64,000 bases of DNA, from NCBI RefSeq assembly GCF_039555325.1, contig NZ_CP154608.1:1984001-2048000 (forward strand). The letters are read 5' to 3'. The number at the start of each line of letters is the position of its first letter. Within the stretch, counting starts at the first letter, position 1. This stretch comes from Sphingomicrobium sp. XHP0239 (lineage in GTDB: Bacteria > Pseudomonadota > Alphaproteobacteria > Sphingomonadales > Sphingomonadaceae). The notes below the pieces were generated by a model. That model ran no database searches. It worked only from the letters and a program-made list of their open reading frames with translations, and was not told where the DNA came from. This document shows positions 37,084 through 45,157 of the stretch, piece by piece. The position numbers and the translations under genes are program-made.

Positions 37084-38904
37084 ATGATCCGAGCCGCAAT
37101 TCTCATCGCGCTTGCCACCGGCACCGCCGCCTGCGCCGCGACCGAAACGCCGCCTGTCGTCACCACCGCGAGCGCCGAGACGTCGCCCGACGCGCGATTG
37201 GCGCAGCTGTTCGAGGCGTATGACGAGGCACAGCTCGAGCTGTCGCCCATGGCGAAAAGCTATCGCGGGATCATCGACGAGGATTATTCGACCTTCGGCG
37301 ACGTGAGCGAGGCCAGCGATCTGGCACAACTGCGGCTGATGCAGGAGACGGCCAACGCGATAAAGGCGCAGTTCGACCGCGACGCGCTCAACATGCAGGA
37401 CCGGATCAGCTACGATCTGTTCCTGCGCAATGTCGCGATGCAGGAACGGTTGCAGCCGTTCAGCCGCCACGGGTTCATCTTCAACCAGATGTTCGGCCAG
37501 CAGTCGGGGCTGCCCGCCTTCATGATCAACATCCACCGCGTGTCCGAACCCGCGCACGCCGAGGCCTATATAGCGCGGATCGGCGACATGGCCCGCGTGC
37601 TCGAGGATTACATGATGCAGTCGACCGCTCGGGCTGACGACGGGATCGCGCCGCCCGATTGGGTCTATCCCTACGTGATTGCGGATATCGACAATCTTCT
37701 GAGCCAGGGGACCGACAATGCGGTGCTCGAGGACTTCCGCGAGAAGGTCGATGCGCTGGACCTTCCCGCGGCCGAACAGGCGGACCTCAAGGCGCGCGCC
37801 GACCGTGCCTGGAACGCGGGGCCGCGGATCGCCTACCAGCAGCTGCGCACCGAACTGGTCCGCCAGCAGGCCGACGCGCCGACGCAGGACGGGGTATGGC
37901 GGCTTCCGAAAGGTGCCGAATATTACCGCGCACAGCTCGCCAACTATACCAACAGCGACATGACGCCCGACGAGGTGCACGCGCTGGGCCTTGCGAACGT
38001 CGAGCGGATCCACGGACTGATGCGCGACATCATGGCCGAGGTGGAGTTCGACGGCTCGCTGCAGGATTTCTTCGAATTCACCCGCACCGATCCGCGTTTC
38101 TATGCCGCCAGCCGCGAGGATTATCTGGCCAGGGTCGACGCGGTCTATGCCAAGATGAACCCGCGGCTGCCGGAATATTTCGGGGTCCTTCCCGGCGATC
38201 CGCTGCGCGTCAAACCGGTCGAGGCGTTCCGCGAGAAAAGCGCGGGCAAGGCGTTCTACCAGTCGCCCGCACCCGACGGGTCGCGCCCCGGCACCTACTA
38301 CGTCAATCTCTACGAACTGGACGCGATGAGCCTCAACGAACTGGAGGCGCTCGCCTATCACGAGGGGGTTCCGGGACACCATCTCCAGCGGTCGATCCAG
38401 ACCGGGCTCGACGGTCTTCCGCCCTTCCGCCGGTTCGGCGGGCAGACCGCCTATACCGAGGGCTGGGGCCTGTATTCGGAAGAGCTGGGCAAGGACATGG
38501 GCTTCTATACCGACCCCTATTCGGACTTCGGTCGGCTGGGCATGGAATTGTGGCGCGCGGCACGGCTGGTGGTCGACACGGGGCTGCACCACAAACGGTG
38601 GAGCCGCGAGGAGGCGATCGCCTATCTGCAGGAAAACACGCCCAACCCCGAGGCCGACATTCGCAAGGCGATCGAGCGTTATGCGGTCCTTCCGGGGCAG
38701 GCTACGGCCTACATGGTCGGCAAGCTCAAGATCACGGAATTGCGCGAGCGGGCGATGGACGAACTGGGCGACGACTTCGCATGGGGCGAATTCCACGACG
38801 CCGTGCTGGTCCCCGGCCCGGTGCCGCTCGACATGCTCGAGGACAATATCGACGCCTACATCGAACGCGAGAAACTGATGGCCGATGCGATCATGGAGAA
38901 TTGA
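37084..38904 (+). CDS. DUF885-family zinc-metallopeptidase-like lipoprotein
   Basis: 606 residues, DUF885. Export signal with a lipobox-like segment (ATGTAACA). The metallopeptidase-type core shows HEGVPGHH with His426, Glu427, His432 and His433, followed downstream by the EGWGLYSEELG segment bearing a likely third ligand. These proteins are thought to be M3-like exopeptidases acting in the periplasm; the substrate is not known. It stands alone between divergent pyrD and the suf operon. Confidence 0.88.
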   Translation: MIRAAILIALATGTAACAATETPPVVTTASAETSPDARLAQLFEAYDEAQLELSPMAKSYRGIIDEDYSTFGDVSEASDLAQLRLMQETANAIKAQFDRDALNMQDRISYDLFLRNVAMQERLQPFSRHGFIFNQMFGQQSGLPAFMINIHRVSEPAHAEAYIARIGDMARVLEDYMMQSTARADDGIAPPDWVYPYVIADIDNLLSQGTDNAVLEDFREKVDALDLPAAEQADLKARADRAWNAGPRIAYQQLRTELVRQQADAPTQDGVWRLPKGAEYYRAQLANYTNSDMTPDEVHALGLANVERIHGLMRDIMAEVEFDGSLQDFFEFTRTDPRFYAASREDYLARVDAVYAKMNPRLPEYFGVLPGDPLRVKPVEAFREKSAGKAFYQSPAPDGSRPGTYYVNLYELDAMSLNELEALAYHEGVPGHHLQRSIQTGLDGLPPFRRFGGQTAYTEGWGLYSEELGKDMGFYTDPYSDFGRLGMELWRAARLVVDTGLHHKRWSREEAIAYLQENTPNPEADIRKAIERYAVLPGQATAYMVGKLKITELRERAMDELGDDFAWGEFHDAVLVPGPVPLDMLEDNIDAYIEREKLMADAIMEN

Positions 38905-38921
38905 TCGGCACGCCGCCGTCG

Positions 38922-38952
38922 CCGCCAGTTGCTAACGACTCGCAACTGGCGG
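38922..38952. promoter_or_regulatory. Perfect 11-bp inverted repeat upstream of the suf operon
   Basis: CCGCCAGTTGC (38922-38932) and GCAACTGGCGG (38942-38952) are exact reverse complements around TAACGACTC, starting 18 bases after the DUF885 stop. The inner TTGCTAACGACTCGCAA has dyad symmetry reminiscent of Fur-type boxes, which would fit an iron-sulfur operon. It is not followed by a T-run on the plus strand, so a simple terminator is less likely. Confidence 0.5.
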
Positions 38953-38991
38953 AAATCGGTTGAAAAACGGGCGCCCGGTCGCCATCTCGCC

Positions 38992-39014
38992 AATCGGAAC
39001 GAAACAGTCCGATT
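38992..39014. promoter_or_regulatory. Probable SufR operator AATCGGA-N9-TCCGATT
   Basis: Perfect 7-bp arms, 38992-38998 and 39008-39014, 16 bases before the sufR ATG. Rrf2 regulators bind palindromes of this size at their own promoters, so this is the likely site through which SufR controls the operon. Confidence 0.6.
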
Positions 39015-39030
39015 AGAGCACCGGAGCCCC

Positions 39031-39426
39031 ATGCGCCTGACCCATCTTGCCGATTATGCCGTGGTCATGATGACCGCCGCCGCTCGCCTGCCGTCGCAGC
39101 GCTGGTCGGCCGCGTCGCTGGCGGCGGAGACGGGCGTGCCGCTGGCGACCGCGCAGAAACTGATGCAGATGCTGGCACGGGCGGACCTCATCGCGGGGCA
39201 GCGGGGCGCGGGCGGCGGCTATACGCTGGCGCGGCCGATCGAGACCATCAGCCTCGCCGACATCATCGAGGCCGTCGAAGGCCCTATCGCCATGACCCAG
39301 TGCAGCGACGGTTCGACCGACTGCGCGCTGGACGCCAATTGCCGGATCAAGCCGCACATGGGGCTGGTCGGACAGAAAGTGCGAGGCGCGCTCGGCGCGG
39401 TCTCGCTGCAGGAACTCACGCAATGA
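39031..39426 (+). CDS. sufR: SUF operon regulator, Rrf2 family
   Basis: 131 residues. N-terminal winged helix ([43 protein letters not shown]) and three Cys at 91, 98 and 104 that would bind an iron-sulfur cluster, as in IscR and RirA. With a cluster bound it likely represses the operon; cluster loss releases it. First gene of the suf operon; its stop overlaps sufB by 4 bases, and a palindrome precedes it. Confidence 0.92.
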   Translation: MRLTHLADYAVVMMTAAARLPSQRWSAASLAAETGVPLATAQKLMQMLARADLIAGQRGAGGGYTLARPIETISLADIIEAVEGPIAMTQCSDGSTDCALDANCRIKPHMGLVGQKVRGALGAVSLQELTQ

Positions 39427-40913
39427 CCGAAACCCGCACCCTTACCGACCGCGAGCAGCGCAATCCCGAGGCCCGCGAGGCGCTCGACAAGGATTACGAG
39501 TGGGGCTTCTCGACCGACATCGAGCAGGATTTCGCGCCCAAGGGTCTGAACGAGGACACCGTCCGCTTCATTTCCGCCAAGAAGGGCGAGCCCGAGTGGA
39601 TGCTCGACTGGCGGTTGAAGGCGTATCGCGCCTGGCTGGAGATGGAGGAGGTCGACTGGGCCAAGCTCACGATCCCCAAGATCGACTATCAGGACGCCTA
39701 CTACTACGCGGAGCCCAGGAAGAAGCCGACGCTCGAGAGCCTCGATGAACTCGACCCGGAAATCCGCCGCACCTACGAGAAGCTCGGCATCCCGATCGAG
39801 GAGCAGAAGGTACTCGCCAACGTCGAAGGCGCGCGCAAGGTCGCGGTCGATGCGGTGTTCGACAGCGTGTCGGTCGCCACGACGTTCCGCGAGGAACTGA
39901 CCAAGGCGGGCGTCGTCTTCATGTCGATCAGCGAGGCGATCAAGGAACATCCCGAGCTGGTGAAGAAGTATATCGGCTCGGTCGTGCCGCAGCGCGACAA
40001 TTATTTCGCATGTCTCAACAGCGCGGTCTTTTCCGACGGGACGTTCGTCCACATTCCCGAGGGCGTTCGCTGCCCGATGGAGCTGTCGACCTATTTCCGG
40101 ATCAACGCGGAGAATACGGGGCAGTTCGAACGCACGCTGATCGTTGCGGAGAAGGGCAGCTACGTCAGCTATCTGGAAGGCTGCACCGCGCCGATGCGCG
40201 ATGAAAACCAGCTGCACGCCGCGGTGGTCGAGATCTACGCGCACGAGGATGCGGAGGTGAAATACTCCACTGTCCAGAACTGGTATCCGGGCGACAAGAA
40301 CGGCAAGGGCGGGATCTACAATTTCGTCACCAAGCGCGCCTTGTGCGCGGGCGACCGGTCGAAGGTGAGCTGGACGCAGGTCGAGACCGGCAGCGCGATC
40401 ACCTGGAAATATCCGAGCTGCATCCTGAAAGGCGACGACACGGTCGGCGAATTCTATTCGGTCGCGCTCACCAACAATTTCCAGCAGGCCGACACCGGCA
40501 CCAAGATGGTGCATATCGGCAAGAACTCGCGCTCGACGATCATCTCCAAGGGCATCAGCGCGGGGCGCAGCGACAACACCTATCGCGGCCTCGTGCGGGT
40601 GATGCCCAAGGCCGAGAACGTCCGCAATTTCACCCAGTGCGACAGTCTGCTGCTCGGCAGCCAGTGCGGGGCGCACACGGTGCCCTATATCGAGGTTCGC
40701 AACCCGACCGCGCAGGTCGAGCATGAAGCGACGACCAGCAAGATTTCGGAAGACCAGATGTACTACGCCCAGTCGCGCGGTCTCGACGAAGAGGCGGCGG
40801 TGGCGCTGATCGTCAACGGGTTCGCGAAGGACGTGCTCAAGGAGCTCCCGATGGAGTTCGCGGTCGAGGCGCAGAAGCTGCTGGCGATCAGCCTCGAGGG
40901 GAGCGTGGGGTGA
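39423..40913 (+). CDS. sufB: Fe-S cluster assembly scaffold protein SufB
   Basis: 496 residues, full length. Contains the conserved [58 protein letters not shown] and the C-terminal [21 protein letters not shown]. SufB forms the SufBC2D scaffold on which new clusters are built. ATG 39423 within the sufR stop region; 4-base overlap on both sides. Confidence 0.97.
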   Translation: MTETRTLTDREQRNPEAREALDKDYEWGFSTDIEQDFAPKGLNEDTVRFISAKKGEPEWMLDWRLKAYRAWLEMEEVDWAKLTIPKIDYQDAYYYAEPRKKPTLESLDELDPEIRRTYEKLGIPIEEQKVLANVEGARKVAVDAVFDSVSVATTFREELTKAGVVFMSISEAIKEHPELVKKYIGSVVPQRDNYFACLNSAVFSDGTFVHIPEGVRCPMELSTYFRINAENTGQFERTLIVAEKGSYVSYLEGCTAPMRDENQLHAAVVEIYAHEDAEVKYSTVQNWYPGDKNGKGGIYNFVTKRALCAGDRSKVSWTQVETGSAITWKYPSCILKGDDTVGEFYSVALTNNFQQADTGTKMVHIGKNSRSTIISKGISAGRSDNTYRGLVRVMPKAENVRNFTQCDSLLLGSQCGAHTVPYIEVRNPTAQVEHEATTSKISEDQMYYAQSRGLDEEAAVALIVNGFAKDVLKELPMEFAVEAQKLLAISLEGSVG

Positions 40914-41230
40914 AGTCGCTGTCGCTCCTTTTTCCCCTGCTCGCGCTGGGCGGCTGCGGCGAGACCGACGGCGGAGCGACCGCGCAGGCCGCTGCCGATC
41001 CGGACAGCTGCCGCGCGATTGAGGACAAATACATTCCCCGCTTCGAGGAACTGGGCAGCCGCGGCGAGGTCCTACTTGACCGCGCGGGCGGCACGCCGTC
41101 GGAGCAGGACATCGAAGCCGCGCTCGGGCTTCAGGCCGAACTTCGCTCGCTGCATGCGGAAGCACGCGCCGAGCTTGCCGGGTGCACCGGCCCCAAACGC
41201 CAACTGGAAGGATTGTACGGCGAGCTCTGA
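40910..41230 (+). CDS. Small lipoprotein inserted in the suf operon
   Basis: 106 residues. GTG start coupled to sufB by a 4-base overlap. A lipobox LALGGC predicts a lipid-anchored product. The mature part is polar and helical with three Cys (the lipobox Cys, DSCRAIED and AGCTGPK), the last two suited to a disulfide. Not a known SUF component; I recognise no family. Its position between sufB and sufC, 15 bases before sufC, is unusual because SUF assembly occurs in the cytosol. Confidence 0.75.
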   Translation: MKSLSLLFPLLALGGCGETDGGATAQAAADPDSCRAIEDKYIPRFEELGSRGEVLLDRAGGTPSEQDIEAALGLQAELRSLHAEARAELAGCTGPKRQLEGLYGEL

Positions 41231-41245
41231 TCGCCATCGACCATC

Positions 41246-41989
41246 ATGCTGACCATTGAAAAACTTCACGTCGCCGCGGGCGACAAGCCGATCGTCAAAG
41301 GCCTGGACCTCACCGTTCCGGCGGGCGAGATTCACGCCATCATGGGCCCCAATGGCGCGGGCAAGTCCACACTTGCCTATGCACTGGGCGGACGCCCGGG
41401 GTACGAGGTCACCGACGGCACCGCGAGCCTCGACGGCGAGGATCTGCTCGACATGGACCCGCACGAGCGCGCCGCGCACGGGCTGTTCCTCGGCTTCCAG
41501 TATCCAGTCGAGATTCCCGGCGTATCGATGCTGCAGTTCCTGCGCGAGAGTCTGAACGCCCAGCGCCGCACGCGCGGCGAGGAAGAATTGTCGGGCGCCG
41601 ACTTCATCAAGCGCGCCAAGGAACAGGCGAGCGCACTCGGGCTTGATGCCGACATGCTCAAGCGGCCCGTCAACGTGGGCTTCTCGGGCGGCGAGAAGAA
41701 GCGCGCCGAAATGGTCCAGATGGGGATCATGCAGCCGCGTTTCGCGGTGCTCGACGAAACCGACAGCGGGCTCGACATCGACGCGCTGAAGGCCGTGGGC
41801 GAGGGCATCAACCGCATCATGCGCGCGCCCGACAAGGGCGTGCTGCTGATCACCCATTACCAGCGGCTGCTCGACTATGTGAAACCCGACAAGGTGCACG
41901 TCCTGTCGGCCGGCAAGATCGTGAAGACCGGCGGGCCCGAGCTGGCGCACCAGCTCGAGGACGAGGGCTATGCCGAGGTGCTGGCCTAG
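41246..41989 (+). CDS. sufC: Fe-S cluster assembly ATPase SufC
   Basis: 247 residues. ABC-type ATPase with Walker A GPNGAGKST (from about residue 34), Q-loop, signature VGFSGGEKKR, Walker B AVLDETDSGLD and a switch His (THYQRLLDY). It powers the SufBC2D scaffold. The final TAG abuts the sufD ATG. Confidence 0.97.
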   Translation: MLTIEKLHVAAGDKPIVKGLDLTVPAGEIHAIMGPNGAGKSTLAYALGGRPGYEVTDGTASLDGEDLLDMDPHERAAHGLFLGFQYPVEIPGVSMLQFLRESLNAQRRTRGEEELSGADFIKRAKEQASALGLDADMLKRPVNVGFSGGEKKRAEMVQMGIMQPRFAVLDETDSGLDIDALKAVGEGINRIMRAPDKGVLLITHYQRLLDYVKPDKVHVLSAGKIVKTGGPELAHQLEDEGYAEVLA

Positions 41990-42730
41990 ATGAACGCACC
42001 GCTGCCATCCAAGGCCGACGAAGCCTTTCGCTATGCCGACATCGCGGCATTGGGCGAGGTCTGGGACACACTCGACGCGCCCGAGCGACACGAAATTGCT
42101 GCGCAGCAAAAGGTGCAGCAAATCTGGATGCCGAGCGGCGATCCGATCGACGTGAAGCGCGCTCAGATCGTCATCGACAAAGGCGCCGAGATGCGTCTTT
42201 ACGCGCTCAACGCCGCGGATCGCTACGGGCGGATCGAGCTTGACGTGACGTTGCACGAAGGCGCGCATTTCGGGTGCGACATCGCCAACCTGGGTCGTGG
42301 TGGCGCGACGCTCGAAGTGGTCACGACGGTGCGGCATGTCGAGCCCGAGGCGACGAGCGCGCAGACGGTCCGCAGCGTGATGGGCGACAAGTCGACGGCT
42401 TCCTATCTCGGCCAGGTCGCGGTCGCACGCGAGGCGCAGCGGACCAAGAGCGAGCAGGACGTGAAGGCGATGCTGCTGTCGCGCACCGCCACCGCCAATG
42501 CGAAGCCCGAACTGGAAATCTACGCCGACGATGTCGAATGCGAACATGGCGCGACGGTCGGCGAACTGGACCCGATGCAGCTCTACTATGCGCAGGCGCG
42601 CGGCCTGTCGCCGAAGGAAGTGCAGGCGCTGTTGCTGGAAGGCTTCGTGGGCGGACTGTGGGACGATCTCGGCATGGAGAGCGACATCGCCGACCATGCG
42701 CGCAAGAGCCTACGCGAGATGACGCGGTGA
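41990..42730 (+). CDS. sufD: Fe-S cluster assembly protein SufD (short form)
   Basis: 246 residues, well below the 400 or so of enterobacterial SufD but typical of sphingomonads. The C-terminal core is retained (AMLLSRTATANAKPELEIYADDVECEHGATVGELD, a stretch containing the conserved His/Cys surroundings, and YYAQARGLSPKEVQALLLEGF). It pairs with SufB. The long N-terminal helical region of other SufD proteins is missing. Overlaps sufS by 4 bases. Confidence 0.93.
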   Translation: MNAPLPSKADEAFRYADIAALGEVWDTLDAPERHEIAAQQKVQQIWMPSGDPIDVKRAQIVIDKGAEMRLYALNAADRYGRIELDVTLHEGAHFGCDIANLGRGGATLEVVTTVRHVEPEATSAQTVRSVMGDKSTASYLGQVAVAREAQRTKSEQDVKAMLLSRTATANAKPELEIYADDVECEHGATVGELDPMQLYYAQARGLSPKEVQALLLEGFVGGLWDDLGMESDIADHARKSLREMTR

Positions 42731-43938
42731 ACGCGCCCGCCGCCCTCAACGCACTCGACGTGCGCGACCAGTTCCCGGGGGTCGGCGACTGGCATTACCT
42801 CGACAGTGCCGCCACGGCGCAGAAGCCGCAGGCGGTGATCGACGCGATCGCTAACGCCTATGGCGCGGATTATGCGACGGTGCACCGCGGGGTGTACGAC
42901 CGCAGCGCCAACATGACGCGCGCCTACGAGGCCGCGCGCAACGCGGTCGCGCAGTTCGTCGGCGGAAAGGCGGAGGAGCTGGTCTTCACGCGCGGGGCGA
43001 CCGAGGCGATCAACCTCGTCGCGGCGACGTGGGGGGCCGAAACCATCGGCGAGGGCGACGCGATCCTGCTGTCGCGGCTCGAGCATCACAGCAACATCGT
43101 CCCGTGGCAGATGCTGGCGGAGAGGGTCGGTGCGGACATTCGCGTCGCCGATCTGACCGACGACGGTCGGATCGATCTCGACGACCTGCGGTCCAAGCTG
43201 GACGACCGGGTCAAGCTGGTCGCGCTGTCGCATCTGTCGAACGTGACGGGAGCGATCCTCGACGCACGTGTCGTCGCCGACATGGCGCACGACGTCGGTG
43301 CCAAGATGCTGCTCGACGGTTGTCAGGCCGCACCGCGTCTCGCGATCGATGTCGACGCGCTGGGATGCGATTTCTATGCCTTCTCGGGCCACAAGCTCTA
43401 CGGTCCCACGGGGATCGGCGCGTTGTGGACGCGGGCCGACATCCTCGATGCCATGCCGCCGTATCAGGGCGGCGGGTCGATGATCGACCGCGTGAGCTTC
43501 GAGGACGGCACCACCTACGGCCCTGCCCCGACGCGGTTCGAAGCGGGAACGCCGCATATCGTCGGCGCGGTCGGGCTGCATGCCGCCTGCGACTGGGTAG
43601 AGGAAACCGGGCTCGACGCCCTTCACGCGCACGAAGCGGGACTGGTGGCGTTCGTCCGCGAGGAACTGGGGGCGATGAACGATGTCACGCTTTTCGGACC
43701 CACCGACGGCGCGGGGATCGTCAGCTTCAACGTCGAGGGGGTTCATCCGCACGACGTCGCCACCATATTGGACGATGCGGGCGTCGCCGTCCGCGCTGGC
43801 CATCATTGCTGCCAGCCGCTGATGGACTGGTGGAATGTCCCCGCCACCGTCCGCGCCAGTTTCGCCGCGCACAACGACATGAACGACGTCGCTGCGCTGC
43901 TCGAGGGACTAGAGAAAGTGAAACGGATTTTCGGATGA
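42727..43938 (+). CDS. sufS: Cysteine desulfurase SufS
   Basis: 403 residues, fold-type I PLP enzyme. The Schiff-base Lys223 lies in FSGHKLYGP and the catalytic Cys361 in AGHHCCQPL (a second Cys follows at 362). It supplies persulfide sulfur for cluster synthesis. No sufE or sufU gene is in the window, so the sulfur acceptor must lie elsewhere. GTG start, coupled to sufD by a 4-base overlap. Confidence 0.96.
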   Translation: MNAPAALNALDVRDQFPGVGDWHYLDSAATAQKPQAVIDAIANAYGADYATVHRGVYDRSANMTRAYEAARNAVAQFVGGKAEELVFTRGATEAINLVAATWGAETIGEGDAILLSRLEHHSNIVPWQMLAERVGADIRVADLTDDGRIDLDDLRSKLDDRVKLVALSHLSNVTGAILDARVVADMAHDVGAKMLLDGCQAAPRLAIDVDALGCDFYAFSGHKLYGPTGIGALWTRADILDAMPPYQGGGSMIDRVSFEDGTTYGPAPTRFEAGTPHIVGAVGLHAACDWVEETGLDALHAHEAGLVAFVREELGAMNDVTLFGPTDGAGIVSFNVEGVHPHDVATILDDAGVAVRAGHHCCQPLMDWWNVPATVRASFAAHNDMNDVAALLEGLEKVKRIFG

Positions 43939-44411
43939 CCGAAGAACGCAAGATCGAGATCGAGGAAGTAGACGCGGCACCAACCCCGCCACGTGCCCGC
44001 GTGGGCGAGGTGCTCGACGAAGAGACGGCCTCGCAGAAGCTCGAGCGCAAGCGCGATTATCTTGAAGGGTTTCTGGCCGGCGACGACAAGCCCGCCGAGG
44101 AGCCGTCGGAGGACGTGAAGGGCGCGATCGTCGAGATGCTGCAGTCGATCTACGACCCCGAGATTCCGGTCGATATCTACAATTTGGGCCTGATCTACGA
44201 CGTCAGTGTGACCGACGAGGGCGATGCCACCGTGTTGATGACGCTGACCACGCCGCACTGCCCCGTGGCCGAAAGCATGCCGGGCGAGGTGGAGGTCCGC
44301 ACGCTGTCGGTGCCGGGCGTGCGCGACGCCGAGGTCAAACTGGTCTGGGACCCGCCGTGGGATCCCAGCAAGATGAGCGATGAGGCCCGCCTCGAACTGG
44401 GAATGCTATGA
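43935..44411 (+). CDS. sufT: SUF system Fe-S assembly protein SufT (DUF59/MIP18)
   Basis: 158 residues. An unusual charged N-terminal extension of about 60 residues (MTEERKIEIEEVDAAPTPP onward) precedes the DUF59/MIP18 domain (EMLQSIYDPEIPVDIYNLGLIYDV, TLTTPHCPVAESMP with the reactive Cys, and LVWDPPWDPSKMS). SufT-type proteins assist cluster maturation of specific targets. 4-base overlaps with sufS and sufA. Confidence 0.93.
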   Translation: MTEERKIEIEEVDAAPTPPRARVGEVLDEETASQKLERKRDYLEGFLAGDDKPAEEPSEDVKGAIVEMLQSIYDPEIPVDIYNLGLIYDVSVTDEGDATVLMTLTTPHCPVAESMPGEVEVRTLSVPGVRDAEVKLVWDPPWDPSKMSDEARLELGML

Positions 44412-44767
44412 TGACCGAGACCAAGACCCGCGAAAAACCCGCCGCGATCACGCTGACGCCTGCGGCCGAACGGCGCATCGCCGACCTGATGGCCAGGGCG
44501 CCCGAGGATGCCATCGGAGTGAAGCTGTCGACGCCGCGCCGTGGCTGTTCGGGGCTGGCCTATTCGGTGGATTACGTCACCGAGGAAGCCGGATTCGACG
44601 AGAAGATCGAGACCCCCGGCGGCACCTTCTACGTCGACGGGGCGAGCGTCCTCTATCTGATCGGAAGCGTGATGGACTGGAAGGAAGACGATTTCGCCGC
44701 TGGCTTCACGTTCGAGAACCCCAATGCCACCGGCGCGTGCGGCTGCGGCGAGAGTTTCACGGTCTGA
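44408..44767 (+). CDS. sufA: A-type Fe-S carrier protein SufA/HesB
   Basis: 119 residues. The three A-type cysteines are Cys47 (GCSGLAY), Cys111 and Cys113 (ACGCG). It accepts clusters from the SufBCD scaffold and passes them to client proteins. Two ATG codons in tandem (44408, 44411); the first overlaps the sufT stop. Last gene of the suf operon. Confidence 0.95.
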   Translation: MMTETKTREKPAAITLTPAAERRIADLMARAPEDAIGVKLSTPRRGCSGLAYSVDYVTEEAGFDEKIETPGGTFYVDGASVLYLIGSVMDWKEDDFAAGFTFENPNATGACGCGESFTV

Positions 44768-44815
44768 GCCCTTTCATGCTATACGGCGCGTGTTCGGGAG
44801 AAACGGAGACGTGTC

Positions 44816-45157
44816 ATGAAGTTCCTCATCGCCCTACCCGCCCTCGCGCTGACGGGAGCCTCGCCGCCCGCGAGCGATAACGCGACGGAGGACCGGGCCG
44901 AGCCGATCACCACCACCCGCACCGCGAACCCGCCTGTCGTCGTCCGCGATCTGCCGAGGGTCGATTTCGACGGTCGCGTGACGAGCGAAGACCGGTGCGA
45001 CGACCTTGCGCGGACCGCGCGACGCGAGCTCGATCGCGGGGCGCCGCTGCCCCCGATGCGCAAGCTCGACGAGTTGCCGCCCGCCGAAGGATATTATGCC
45101 GTGTGGCGCACCGATGCGTACGGCTGCCCCGATCCGGCCAAGTTCACCGACGACTAG
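44816..45157 (+). CDS. Hypothetical secreted protein
   Basis: 113 residues with a signal peptide (MKFLIALPALALTGAS). The remainder is polar with two Cys (EDRCDDLA and YGCPDPAK) and a proline-rich middle (ANPPVVVRDLP). It matches no family I recognise. It follows sufA by 48 bases and is convergent with the protease gene, sharing 4 bases. Confidence 0.62.
   Translation: MKFLIALPALALTGASPPASDNATEDRAEPITTTRTANPPVVVRDLPRVDFDGRVTSEDRCDDLARTARRELDRGAPLPPMRKLDELPPAEGYYAVWRTDAYGCPDPAKFTDD

Noticed and set aside
38956..38990. TTGAAA-N17 promoter candidate for the suf operon.
   Set aside because: The matching -10 (CATCTC) is too poor to support a call.
42085..42125. TGCTGCGCAGCA-like motif similar to the palindrome near the TonB gene.
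   Set aside because: It lies within sufD coding sequence and is short, so it is likely codon-driven coincidence.
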